A stretch of DNA of 64,000 nt. Origin: Cognatiyoonia koreensis (GTDB taxonomy: Bacteria > Pseudomonadota > Alphaproteobacteria > Rhodobacterales > Rhodobacteraceae). Below are positions 37,501 to 45,060 of the stretch, in pieces. Under the pieces are notes generated by a model, which saw nothing but the letters and a program-made list of their open reading frames with translations, was not told where the DNA came from and did not search any database. The first letter of the stretch is position 1. Each line of letters starts with the position of its first letter. Both the position numbers and the translations under genes were made by a program. The stretch is from assembly GCF_900109295.1 (NCBI RefSeq), contig NZ_FOIZ01000001.1:682001-746000 (forward strand). Reading direction: 5' to 3'.

Positions 37501-37534
37501 CTACGACAAAGAAGGGGACAAACAGAATGTCTAA
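34526..37534 (+). CDS. soxA: Sarcosine oxidase subunit alpha
   Basis: This 1002-residue subunit binds NAD+ and carries the folate-handling domain. The N-terminal ferredoxin-like part (about 10-100) lacks cluster cysteines, as usual. The Rossmann segment DVLIVGGGIAGLSSALAAG starts near residue 173. The C-terminal third is a GcvT-type aminomethyltransferase domain that makes 5,10-methylene-tetrahydrofolate. At codons 812-822 (36959-36991) there is a marked run of AT-rich codons. It is coupled to soxD and overlaps soxG by eight bases. Confidence 0.97.
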   Translation: MSTRLSGGGRLIDTSKQIAFQFNQKYLKGYQGDTLASALLANDQMLMGRSFKYHRPRSVVASGAEEPNALVNLGKGASFEPNQRATTQELFDGLFATSQNHWPSLEFDVGAINTHLSRFLPAGFYYKMFIHPRPLWKYVYEPFIRQSAGLGQAPKERDEDTYEHFNVNVDVLIVGGGIAGLSSALAAGRSGARVLLVEQTPHWGGRAVVDAPEIEGQCAEGWVNATLTELEGMENVSLRTRCMGAGVYDHGYALAYERLCDHGAQDGPRHRLWRIRAKQIVTATGAIERPLSFAGNDIPGVLLAAAIRDYVVNYGVSIGDRTVVVTNNDDAYRTAITLKKAGLDIPAIVDARAPADSPLVQEAKALGIRVLNDTGVAKVKGGKRVSGVALCKQAGEGAVTEEIACDCVAMSGGWSPVVHLWSHCGGKLTWDAGQAMFRPDPDQPPTDGNGEGFVTCAGMANGHLFTAEAVADGFAAGRQAARIAGHTKKAGDCPIGHDAEEAPLSPVWLMPQGAKYELRAKAWLDFQNDVKVSDVQLAAQEGFESVEHAKRYTTLGMATDQGKLSNINGLAILSKALNNEIPNVGTTTFRPPYTPISMSSIAGVAKGDLFQPIRKTPMSDWHNANGADNEPVGAWRRPYAYLRNGESVHDAVNREVVNARTNIGLLDASTLGKLIVSGPDAGKFLDMMYTNLMSSLPVGKCRYGLMCTENGFLSDDGVVARIDDQTWLCHTTTGGAERIHAWMEDWLQCEWWDWQVYVANVTEQFAQVAVVGPKARLLLEKLGGMDVSKETLPFMQWADGTLGDFKARVYRISFSGELSYEIAVLASQGRAFWDALLAAGEEFGIMPYGTEALHIMRAEKGFIMIGDETDGTIIPQDLNLNWALSKKKDDYLGKRAHERSHMADPNRWKLVGLETVDGSVLPDGAYAIADGKNENDQTNTQGRVTSTYYSPTLKKGIAMGLVHKGPDRIGEVLDFTNIGGEPVRAKIVDPVFYDKEGDKQNV

Positions 37535-38078
37535 CGCTGTCAGTGCATTGGACGGCCGCGTGTCCGAAGGTGCGATCAAGGTCGCCGATGTTGGATTGCG
37601 GGGCATGATCAGCCTGCGGGGTGATCTGTCGTCGCGCAAGCTTCGCAAGGTCTGCACGGACCTGACGGGTGCCCAGTTCCCCGAGCAGGGCAAGGCCAGC
37701 GGCGGCCTCGCGTGGATGTCGCGCGACGAAGTATTGATCATGGTCGATTACAACACCGTGGAGACCGCGCTTGCGAAAATCGCCAAAGCGCTAAAAGGGC
37801 GGCATCATCTTGCCGTCAATGTGTCGGACGCCCGTGCGGTGATGACCGTTTCGGGGCCATACGCCCGCGAGGTTATTGCAAAGCTTGCGCCCGTCGATCT
37901 GCATCCCGGCAGTTTTGGTGTGGGCGATTTTCGACGCACGCGACTCGGGCAGGTTGCAGCAGCCTTTTGGATGCACGCGGACGATGCCTTTACCGTCATC
38001 TGTTTCAGATCAGTCGGGGATTACACATTTCGGTTGCTCGAAGCCTCAGCAAAAGCGGGCCCTGTCGGCCACTTCTAG
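37527..38078 (+). CDS. soxG: Sarcosine oxidase subunit gamma
   Basis: This 183-residue subunit resembles the folate-binding GcvT fold and completes the soxBDAG set. Recognisable segments are MISLRGDLSSRKLRKVCTDLTG, LMWMS-like GLAWMSRDEVLIMV and DLHPGSFGVGDFRRTRLGQV. ATG 37527 lies within the end of soxA, so translation is coupled. No further folate genes (purU, folD) follow directly in this window. Confidence 0.93.
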   Translation: MSNAVSALDGRVSEGAIKVADVGLRGMISLRGDLSSRKLRKVCTDLTGAQFPEQGKASGGLAWMSRDEVLIMVDYNTVETALAKIAKALKGRHHLAVNVSDARAVMTVSGPYAREVIAKLAPVDLHPGSFGVGDFRRTRLGQVAAAFWMHADDAFTVICFRSVGDYTFRLLEASAKAGPVGHF

Positions 38079-38097
38079 CGTTGTTGATGCTTTCGCC

Positions 38098-38127
38098 TTG
38101 ACCCTGCGACCTTTTGCGCTTTGTTAA
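38098..38127 (+). promoter_or_regulatory. sodB: Candidate sigma-70-type promoter for sodB
   Basis: TTGACC (38098-38103) and TGTTAA (38122-38127) are 18 bases apart, 37 bases before the sodB start codon. The match to the alphaproteobacterial housekeeping consensus is good at -35 and fair at -10. Prediction only. Confidence 0.4.
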
Positions 38128-38163
38128 GTCGCAACGGAAACATGCATGGAAAGGGCCCCTGAA

Positions 38164-38763
38164 ATGGCTTTTGAACTTCCCGATCTTCCTTACGCACACG
38201 ATGCCCTTGCATCCAAGGGCATGTCCAAGGAAACGCTCGAATATCACCACGATCTGCACCACAACGCCTATGTCACAAATGGCAACAAGGCGATTGAGGG
38301 CACAGAATGGGAGGGCAAGTCCCTCGAAGAGATCATCAAGGGCACCTATGACAAGAACGCTGTCGCCCAGAGTGGAATCTTCAACAACATCAGCCAGTTG
38401 TGGAACCACAACCAGTTCTGGGAAATGATGTCGCCCGACGACAGCAAGATGCCCGGTGAGCTTGAAAAGGCGATTACCGAGAGCTTTGGTTCAGTCGACA
38501 AGTTCAAGGATGAATTCAAGGCGGCCGGCGGTGGTCAGTTCGGGTCGGGCTGGGCCTGGCTGGTCAAGGACACCGACGGCGGACTGAAGGTCACCAAAAC
38601 AGAAAACGGCGTGAATCCTGTCTGTTTCGGCCAGACCACCTTGTTGGGCTGCGATGTGTGGGAGCATTCCTACTACATCGATTTCCGCAACAAGCGTCCT
38701 GACTATCTGTCGAATTTCCTCGACAATCTGGTTAGCTGGGAAAACGTCGCATCGCGCATGTAA
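38164..38763 (+). CDS. sodB: Superoxide dismutase, Fe type
   Basis: This 199-residue enzyme converts superoxide to oxygen and hydrogen peroxide in the cytosol. Metal ligands are H28, H82, D164 and H168, in YHHDLHH, LWNHNQFW and CDVWEHSYYIDF. The AAGGGQFGSGWAWL segment fits the iron-type enzymes. ATG 38164 is chosen (MAFELPDLPY), as in homologues; an in-frame ATG at 38146 adds six residues. It is followed by a strong terminator, so it is probably monocistronic. Confidence 0.96.
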   Translation: MAFELPDLPYAHDALASKGMSKETLEYHHDLHHNAYVTNGNKAIEGTEWEGKSLEEIIKGTYDKNAVAQSGIFNNISQLWNHNQFWEMMSPDDSKMPGELEKAITESFGSVDKFKDEFKAAGGGQFGSGWAWLVKDTDGGLKVTKTENGVNPVCFGQTTLLGCDVWEHSYYIDFRNKRPDYLSNFLDNLVSWENVASRM

Positions 38764-38785
38764 TCCCTGTCCATTGACGATTTTG

Positions 38786-38816
38786 AAGGCCCGTGGGACA
38801 CCCTGCGGGCCTTTTT
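38786..38816 (+). terminator. Intrinsic terminator after sodB
   Basis: The inverted repeat AAGGCCCG (38786-38793) and CGGGCCTT (38806-38813), with a 12-base loop, runs into a T-rich tract to 38816. It ends sodB transcription 23 bases past the stop and before the dehydratase gene at 38836. Confidence 0.85.
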
Positions 38817-38835
38817 CATTTCGCGGAGCCGTTGC

Positions 38836-39792
38836 ATGGGCCCGACACTTACCGAAATTTCTGCCGCCGCTGACCTTCTGCGTGGCGTGATGGTGCACAC
38901 CCCGATCTTGCGCCTGAACACCGCCGGGTGGGACCGCTTGCCCGCTGCCGATGTCACCATCAAGCTGGAGCTTTTTCAGCAAGCCGGATCGTTCAAGGCG
39001 CGCGGTGCCTTTCTTGGGATTGCGGGTCTGACTGACGGGCAGCGTGCCGCCGGTGTTATCGCCGCGAGCGGTGGCAATCATGCGATGGCGGTGGCCTGGG
39101 CTGCGGCAGAGGCGGGGGTGCAGGCCACCATTGCCATGCCCAAAGCCACAGATCCGCTGCGCATTGACGGCACGCGGGCGCTGGGGGCTGAGGTCGTTCT
39201 GGCTGACGACATGCCCGCTGCCTTTGCCGTGATGGAGAAGGGTGCAGACGCGGGGAAGACACTGATGCATCCGTTTGAAGCGGCGCATATGACACTTGGC
39301 GCGGCGACACTGGGTGCGGAATACGTGGCGCAAGCCCCTGATCTTGATACCTTTGTCATTCCGGTTGGCGGCGGCGGGATGATTTCCGGCATGGCATCCG
39401 CGATCCGCCAGTTGCGCAAGGATGCGCTGATTATCGGTGTCGAACCTGTTGGCGCTGACAGTATGTCGCGCAGTCTTGCAGCGGGTGCGCCTGTGACGCT
39501 GGAGCGGATCGACACGATTGCTGACAGCCTCGGTGCACCCAAGGCGTTGCCTTATTCCTTTGGGGTCACCGCAGCAAATGTGGACCGGATGGTGCAGATC
39601 AGCGATGACGCAATGCGCAAGGCGATGCGGATCTTGTTCACCAAGTTAAGTTTGGTTGCGGAACCCGCCTGTGCTGCATCGTTGGCGGCGATCATGGGGC
39701 CGCTCCGGGACGATCTGCGTGGTCGCAAGGTTGGAATCATTGCCTGTGGGTCGAATATCAGTCTGGCGCGGTTTCAAGAATTGACGGGCTGA
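38836..39792 (+). CDS. Threonine/serine dehydratase-like PLP enzyme
   Basis: This 318-residue fold-type II PLP enzyme has the Schiff-base Lys in QAGSFKARGAF, the substrate loop ASGGNHAMAVAWAA, and the phosphate-binding PVGGGGMISG. There is no C-terminal ACT domain, so it is a catabolic-type threonine or serine dehydratase, or a relative such as hydroxyaspartate dehydratase or serine racemase. It makes a 2-oxo acid and ammonia. The exact substrate is not readable from sequence. Confidence 0.9.
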   Translation: MGPTLTEISAAADLLRGVMVHTPILRLNTAGWDRLPAADVTIKLELFQQAGSFKARGAFLGIAGLTDGQRAAGVIAASGGNHAMAVAWAAAEAGVQATIAMPKATDPLRIDGTRALGAEVVLADDMPAAFAVMEKGADAGKTLMHPFEAAHMTLGAATLGAEYVAQAPDLDTFVIPVGGGGMISGMASAIRQLRKDALIIGVEPVGADSMSRSLAAGAPVTLERIDTIADSLGAPKALPYSFGVTAANVDRMVQISDDAMRKAMRILFTKLSLVAEPACAASLAAIMGPLRDDLRGRKVGIIACGSNISLARFQELTG

Positions 39793-39796
39793 TCGC

Positions 39797-39821
39797 GGAA
39801 CGATTTGCCGTTTCGCTGGTT
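39797..39821 (+). promoter_or_regulatory. Candidate ECF-sigma promoter upstream of the stress-like pair
   Basis: GGAAC (39797-39801), a 16-base spacer and GGTT (39818-39821) resemble ECF/EcfG-type promoters (GGAAC, 16-17 bases, cGTT). It lies 32 bases upstream of the start at 39853. The -10 is imperfect, and EcfG is not universal in Rhodobacterales. Weak prediction. Confidence 0.25.
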
Positions 39822-39852
39822 GTTTTTTCAAAGCGTATGCAAGGAGAACATC

Positions 39853-40071
39853 ATGGCCGAACGCGTCAGATCAAAAGATGGCAAATCCGAAACAGAAGAG
39901 TTCCTGCCCGAAACGGACACCCCGGACCAGCAGGGTCGTAGCGGTGGGCATTTGCAGCGCCGCGTTGGAACGCGCGACGAGCTGCGCAAGGTCACACAAG
40001 GTGGAGAAAGCACGACCCGGGTGACCAAGGGCGACGAATTGGCAACCGGAGAGGATACACGCGATGACTAA
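39853..40071 (+). CDS. Small hydrophilic protein, function unknown
   Basis: This 72-residue protein has AAGGAG before ATG 39853. It is extremely polar and has no hydrophobic core: rich in Glu, Asp, Arg, Gly and Thr (for example ERVRSKDGKSETEEF, RVTKGDELATGEDTRDD), so it is probably intrinsically disordered. Its end overlaps the next gene by eight bases. It looks like small stress-associated proteins, but no family is recognised. Confidence 0.72.
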   Translation: MAERVRSKDGKSETEEFLPETDTPDQQGRSGGHLQRRVGTRDELRKVTQGGESTTRVTKGDELATGEDTRDD

Positions 40072-40525
40072 AATCAAGAATGGCACATGGGTCGTGGTCG
40101 CGGACGGCGAAAAGGCTTTGTTCCTTGAAAACTTGACTGACGGCGAAAACCCGAACCTGAAGGTGATTGCCAAGGACGAGCAAGACAACCCGAAGTCCAT
40201 CGACCAAGGTGCCAACCGACCCGGCCGCGGCCATGACAATGGTCCGCAGGGTCATGGCCAGCGATCTGCGTTTGACGACACGGATTGGCATGAGTTGGCG
40301 AAGGAACGGTTTGCCGCTGACCTGGCCGACAAGCTGTACGAGAAGGCCCACAAGGGGAAGTTCGAGCATCTCGTTCTAGTCGCAGCCCCGAATATCCTTG
40401 GAGAGCTGCGCGGTGAACTTCATCAGGAAGTGACGGACAAGGTGATCGGAGAAATCCCGAAAACACTGACCAACCACCCGGTCCACGAACTGACCGAGAT
40501 CATCAAGGCAGATCTTGCGTCGTAG
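40064..40525 (+). CDS. Host attachment family protein (bacterial eRF1-like)
   Basis: This 153-residue protein begins with NGTWVVVADGEKALFLEN and has HDNGPQGHGQRSAFDDTDWHELAKERFAADLA and LVLVAAPNILGELRGEL, the pattern of the host attachment (baeRF-type) family. Distant relatives are archaeal release factor-like domains thought to act at ribosomes. The family name comes from Agrobacterium plant attachment and should not be read as function here. It is coupled to the small hydrophilic gene. Confidence 0.88.
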   Translation: MTKIKNGTWVVVADGEKALFLENLTDGENPNLKVIAKDEQDNPKSIDQGANRPGRGHDNGPQGHGQRSAFDDTDWHELAKERFAADLADKLYEKAHKGKFEHLVLVAAPNILGELRGELHQEVTDKVIGEIPKTLTNHPVHELTEIIKADLAS

Positions 40526-40526
40526 A

Positions 40527-41084
40527 TTATGAGAGTGACGCACGCAGCAGGCTGGCAAGCGATGGCACATCCTCTGCCACCTGCACGAAATCAATGATGT
40601 TTTGACCGGCAAAGTCCTGTTCGACCACGTGGTCGAGCAGGGTTTTTAACGGATCCCAGAACCCATCGATATTCAACAGGATTATCGGCTTGTTGTGCAG
40701 ACCAAGTTGCCGCCAAGTCAGTGCCTCGAAAAATTCGTCCAGTGATCCGGCCCCGCCGGGCAGTACGACCACCGCATCGGCGTTCATGATCATCACCTTT
40801 TTGCGCTCGTGCATCGTCTCGGTGATGATAAACGTGTCAAGATCGCGTTTCCCGACCTCCCAATCCAGCAGATGGACAGGGATCACACCGAACGTCGCGC
40901 CCCCTGCCTTTTGCACGGCGTTGGCCACACGACCCATCAAACCCACATCACCCGCGCCGTAAACCAGCCGCCAGCCATTGTCGGCAAGCATCGCGCCGGT
41001 TTCTTCGGCAGCCAATGCGTAGGCGGGCTCGCCACCATCGCGCGAGCCGCAATAAACACACACTGACTTCAAAACTTTGTTCAT
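40527..41084 (-). CDS. LOG family protein (cytokinin riboside 5'-monophosphate phosphoribohydrolase type)
   Basis: This 185-residue Rossmann-like enzyme has the family motif PGGAGSLDEFFEAL (PGGxGTxxE with Ser for Thr) and the preceding ERKKVMIMNADAVVVL. The first conserved strand is VCVYCGSRDG. LOG proteins hydrolyse nucleoside 5'-monophosphates to base and ribose phosphate; the physiological substrate in bacteria is mostly unknown. ATG 41084 (MNKVLKSV) is preferred over upstream starts. It is convergent with the host attachment gene, whose stop lies one base away. Confidence 0.9.
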   Translation of the reverse strand: MNKVLKSVCVYCGSRDGGEPAYALAAEETGAMLADNGWRLVYGAGDVGLMGRVANAVQKAGGATFGVIPVHLLDWEVGKRDLDTFIITETMHERKKVMIMNADAVVVLPGGAGSLDEFFEALTWRQLGLHNKPIILLNIDGFWDPLKTLLDHVVEQDFAGQNIIDFVQVAEDVPSLASLLRASLS

Positions 41085-41187
41085 TACGGCCTCTTTCGCG
41101 GTGTTTCTTTGACCGCTTGTAGCGGTGGGGCTATTGTTGCTCAACCTCGCTAAAGGCGAGACAGGGGCGGAAAGATAAGGCGGTTCG

Positions 41188-42420
41188 ATGGCTTCTCAGA
41201 CACGGCACTTGGCAATGGGTGCGCTGGTTGCGGCAGCAGTCGGGGTCGCGGTGGTGCTTTTGGTCCAGTTCGCGCAAACAGAGGACGTGCCCGAAATACC
41301 TGTTGCGGTAGAGGCTCCCGAAACGTCCGAGACGACCAATGCCCCGGCTGAAGAAACGAACATTGCTCTGACTGAAGCAACGACCGTTGCTCCGGCAGAA
41401 GAAACGGTAACGACCAGTGCCCCGGCTGACGAAGCGGACGTGGTGCGGCCTGCGTTCGATACGTTTCGCGTTGAAGGCGACGGGCTGTTCGTGATCGCAG
41501 GCAAGGCCGAAGCAGGGCAAACCGTCGATATCATGCTGGCCGGCAGATCGGTCGAACGGGTCGTTGCAGATGCAAGCGGGTCGTTCGGAGCCGTCCTGAT
41601 GTTGGAACCCTCTGATCAGGCGCGCAGGCTTGCCTTGCTGGCCGATCCTGAAGGTACAGCAGTCGGATCGACCGAGACGTTCCTTGTCCAACCTTTCGCT
41701 GCGAGCCCCGTCGCTATTGAAGAGCCGACAACGCCCGTCGTCGTCGGGGCCGTCACATCAGAGGTCGGAGCTGAAATCGTGGCATCAACGGATGTCGCCG
41801 TGCCGGAGTTACCTGCATTGGGATCGGTGGACATCGCGACGCCTGATGCGAATCCCGCCACTGTGCTCGTCACCGACGCGGAAGGGGTTCGCGTCGTGTC
41901 CAATGACCGCGAGACGCCGCCGGAAATTGCCCCGAACATCGCACTGGACACGATCACCTATGATCCCGAAGGGGAGGTCGTAATCGCTGGCCGTGCAAGC
42001 GGTAACGGGTTCGTGCAGGTCTACATCGACAATCAACCGGTAACATCTTCACGCATTGAAGAAGGCGGCAACTGGCGCACTGATTTGCCGCAGATTGAGA
42101 CTGGTGTTTATACCTTGCGCGTGGACGAGGTTGATGACGCAGGCACCGTCGTGTCCCGCATCGAAACTCCGTTCAAACGCGAAGAGGCCGAAACCGTCGC
42201 TGCTGTCCTTGCAGAAGAAACCGCCGAAGAAGATTTTGACGTTGCCGTGCGCACTGTGCAGCCCGGTGCGACCCTTTGGGCGATCGCCCGGGAGGAGTTG
42301 GGCCAGGGTATTCTTTATGTCGCCGTCTACGAGGCGAACAAGGATTTGATCCGTGATCCTGACCTGATCTATCCCGGTCAGGTGTTTCGTATGCCCGATG
42401 CTATCGAGACCGCAGACTAG
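41188..42420 (+). CDS. LysM domain envelope protein
   Basis: This 410-residue protein has an N-terminal membrane anchor (about 8-28), an acidic Ala/Glu/Thr/Pro-rich stretch with repeats of PAEET and SAPADEA, and two bacterial Ig-like modules (about 91-160 and 265-325; for example FVIAGKAEAGQTVDIML and VVIAGRASGNGFVQVYID). The end is a LysM (about 355-402: VQPGATLWAIAREEL, then IYPGQVFRMP), which binds peptidoglycan. It probably links the inner membrane to the cell wall. The layout is common in roseobacters; function is not defined. Confidence 0.88.
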   Translation: MASQTRHLAMGALVAAAVGVAVVLLVQFAQTEDVPEIPVAVEAPETSETTNAPAEETNIALTEATTVAPAEETVTTSAPADEADVVRPAFDTFRVEGDGLFVIAGKAEAGQTVDIMLAGRSVERVVADASGSFGAVLMLEPSDQARRLALLADPEGTAVGSTETFLVQPFAASPVAIEEPTTPVVVGAVTSEVGAEIVASTDVAVPELPALGSVDIATPDANPATVLVTDAEGVRVVSNDRETPPEIAPNIALDTITYDPEGEVVIAGRASGNGFVQVYIDNQPVTSSRIEEGGNWRTDLPQIETGVYTLRVDEVDDAGTVVSRIETPFKREEAETVAAVLAEETAEEDFDVAVRTVQPGATLWAIAREELGQGILYVAVYEANKDLIRDPDLIYPGQVFRMPDAIETAD

Positions 42421-42473
42421 GGTGGTCATTTCCGTTCTGCCTTCCTAAGTATGGGGGCCGACCGGAGAAATTG

Positions 42474-44294
42474 ATGCGCCGCCTTCCCAAGACTAACGCC
42501 AATCTCAACGATGCCCAGATACAGGGATGGCAGGTGATCCGCCGCGTAATCCCCTATTTGTGGCCAGATGGGCAGGGGTGGGTGAAACGCCGGGTTGTCG
42601 CTGCCATTCTGGTGCTTGTTCTGGCCAAGGTTATCGCTGTGACGACCCCGTTGTTTTACAAGCAGGCCGTCGACGCATTGGCCCCAGATGGCGCGAGTGC
42701 CGCGACCTTTCTGGGGGCAGGTGCTGTCGGGTTGACGATTGCCTATGGCATTGCCCGACTGATGAACGTCGGATTCCAGCAGTTGCGGGATGTCATCTTT
42801 ACCCGTGTCGGTCAGCGGGCCTTGCGCGCACTCGCGCTTGAGACGTTTACGCATATTCATCGCCTGTCCATGCGCTATCACATCACCCGCAAGACTGGCG
42901 GGCTGTCACGGATTATCGAGCGCGGTGTGAAAGGCGTCGATTTCCTGTTGCGCTTTTTGCTGTTCAGTATCGGCCCGCTGGTGCTGGAACTGCTGATGAT
43001 CGCTGTCATCCTCTTTTTCCTGTTCGACGTCTGGTATCTGGCCGTCGTTGTCGGAACGATCGCTGTCTACGTCTGGTTTACATTCAAAGTCACCGAATGG
43101 CGCGTCAAAATCCGCAAGGAGATGAACGATCAGGACACGGACGCCAACCAGAAGGCAATCGACAGCCTTTTGAATTTTGAAACTGTAAAGTATTTCGGGG
43201 CCGAGCGTTGGGAGGCCAACCGCTATGATCACGCGATGCAGCAGTATGAGGCCGCGGCAATCCGCACCAACTACTCGCTCGCCTTCCTGAATTTCGGCCA
43301 GTCCTTTCTGATCACAAGCGGGCTTGTTGCTGTCATGGTCATGGCGGCGGTTGGTGTACAGAACGGCGCACTGACGGTTGGTGATTTCGTGATGGTCAAC
43401 GCCTACATGATCCAGATCACGATGCCGCTGAATTTTCTAGGCACGGTCTATCGTGAAATCAGGCAGGCTTTGATTGATATGGGCGATATGTTCGATCTGT
43501 TGGGCCAACCGGCAGAGGTGCAGGACAAGCCCGGTGCCAAGCCATTGCAGGTGAACGGCGGGGCCATCAGCCTTAGGGACGTGGCCTTTGGCTATGAGGC
43601 GGAACGCGCGATCCTAAAAGGCGTCGATCTGGAGGTGCGGCCCGGTCAGACGGTCGCGATTGTCGGCTCTTCCGGTTCCGGCAAATCCACCATTGGCCGT
43701 CTGTTGTTCCGGTTCTACGACGTCACGGATGGATCGTTGTGCATCGACGGGCAGGATATCCGCGATGTGACGCAGGAAAGCCTTCACGCGCAGATCGGTG
43801 TCGTGCCGCAGGACACTGTCCTTTTCAACGATACCATCCATTATAATATCGCCTACGGGCGCCCTGACGCAACCGAGGCGGAAATCCGCGAGGCCGCCAA
43901 GGCCGCCAAGATTCATGACTTCATTATGTCCCTTCCGCGCGGCTATGATACAGCCGTCGGCGAACGGGGTCTGAAGCTTTCAGGCGGTGAAAAGCAAAGG
44001 GTCGGTATCGCGCGGACGCTTTTGAAGAATCCCCCAATTCTGCTGCTTGATGAGGCGACCAGCGCGCTTGACACCGAGACAGAGATGGAGATTCAGGATG
44101 AGCTCAAGGCTATGGGGCAGGGACGCACCGTCATTACCATCGCGCACCGCTTATCGACTATCGCCGATGCGGACCGGATCGTAGTTCTGGAAGACGGACT
44201 GATAGTCGAGACCGGCAGCCACAATGAGTTGTTGGAGAAAGATGGCCGCTATGCGCACCTGTGGAATCGGCAGGAAGCGGAAGAAGCGGCGTAA
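42474..44294 (+). CDS. Atm1-type ABC exporter (fused permease and ATPase)
   Basis: This 606-residue half-transporter has six membrane helices and a C-terminal ATPase: Walker A GSSGSGKSTIGR, signature LSGGEKQRVGIARTLL, Walker B PPILLLDEATSALD. The permease region with ISRIIERGVKGVDFLLRFLL and LNFETVKYFGAERWE matches the Atm1/HMT1 group, which exports glutathione-linked compounds connected with Fe-S cluster supply or heavy metals. ATG 42474 is preferred over TTG 42471. Confidence 0.92.
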   Translation: MRRLPKTNANLNDAQIQGWQVIRRVIPYLWPDGQGWVKRRVVAAILVLVLAKVIAVTTPLFYKQAVDALAPDGASAATFLGAGAVGLTIAYGIARLMNVGFQQLRDVIFTRVGQRALRALALETFTHIHRLSMRYHITRKTGGLSRIIERGVKGVDFLLRFLLFSIGPLVLELLMIAVILFFLFDVWYLAVVVGTIAVYVWFTFKVTEWRVKIRKEMNDQDTDANQKAIDSLLNFETVKYFGAERWEANRYDHAMQQYEAAAIRTNYSLAFLNFGQSFLITSGLVAVMVMAAVGVQNGALTVGDFVMVNAYMIQITMPLNFLGTVYREIRQALIDMGDMFDLLGQPAEVQDKPGAKPLQVNGGAISLRDVAFGYEAERAILKGVDLEVRPGQTVAIVGSSGSGKSTIGRLLFRFYDVTDGSLCIDGQDIRDVTQESLHAQIGVVPQDTVLFNDTIHYNIAYGRPDATEAEIREAAKAAKIHDFIMSLPRGYDTAVGERGLKLSGGEKQRVGIARTLLKNPPILLLDEATSALDTETEMEIQDELKAMGQGRTVITIAHRLSTIADADRIVVLEDGLIVETGSHNELLEKDGRYAHLWNRQEAEEAA

Positions 44295-44310
44295 AGGGTA
44301 CGGTACGATC

Positions 44311-45015
44311 TTGGAAACAATCCTCGCCTTCGACGAATACCTGTTGAAGAGTATCAATTCGCTTGCCGGACGCAGTGACTTTCTTGACGTGGTCGTGTTC
44401 CGCTTTGCGTTTGGTGATCATCTGAAGGGAGGGGTCATCATGATGCTGTTCTGGCTTGCTTGGGGCCTGGGCAAACCTGCCGACTGGCACCACCGGTCGC
44501 GGATGTTGAGCGTGCTGGTCGTCGCACCGCTTGCGGTGCTCGTCGCGCGGGGAGCCGCGAATTTTCTACCGTACCGAGATCGTCCTATTCGCGCACTCGA
44601 TGGTGAGATCAATTCGATCTTCGGACCCGCGCCAAGCCTCTTTAGTGATTTCTCTGCCTTTCCAAGCGATCATGCGGTTCTTTTCGCAGCATTTTCTTTG
44701 GCATTGATATTTGTAAACCGAAAGGTCGGCCTTTTCGCGTTGGCTTACACCTGCGTCTTTATCTGCCTGCCGCGCATCTATTTGGGATTGCATTGGCCGG
44801 CGGACATTCTGGGTGGGGTTATCATCGGAGGCGTTTTCGCGTTGATACTTTACCCCCAAATTAGCCGCATCGTCGTTCGTCGCAGGTTGGGTTCGCCCGA
44901 TGTCGTACCTGACTACGTGTCCTACCCCCTTGCGTTCATCATCACATTTGAGACCGCAACGCTATTTCGCGGCAGCCGGTCCATTGCGCAAGACGTGATT
45001 TCGCTTTTCGTGTAA
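44311..45015 (+). CDS. PAP2 family membrane phosphatase
   Basis: This 234-residue multi-spanning protein has the phosphatase motifs YRDRPIRAL (KxxxxxxRP variant), FPSDHAVLF (PSGH variant with Asp) and RIYLGLHWPADILGG (SRxxxxxHxxxD). It probably removes phosphate from a lipid such as undecaprenyl pyrophosphate or phosphatidate. No good ATG fits; I use TTG 44311 (LETILAFDE), 16 bases after the exporter gene, although starts within that gene are possible. The sequence is more AT-rich than its neighbours. Confidence 0.82.
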   Translation: METILAFDEYLLKSINSLAGRSDFLDVVVFRFAFGDHLKGGVIMMLFWLAWGLGKPADWHHRSRMLSVLVVAPLAVLVARGAANFLPYRDRPIRALDGEINSIFGPAPSLFSDFSAFPSDHAVLFAAFSLALIFVNRKVGLFALAYTCVFICLPRIYLGLHWPADILGGVIIGGVFALILYPQISRIVVRRRLGSPDVVPDYVSYPLAFIITFETATLFRGSRSIAQDVISLFV

Positions 45016-45060
45016 ACGGCTTCGACCGATTTCCAGCAGGTCCGGATTGAATGCTACGGT

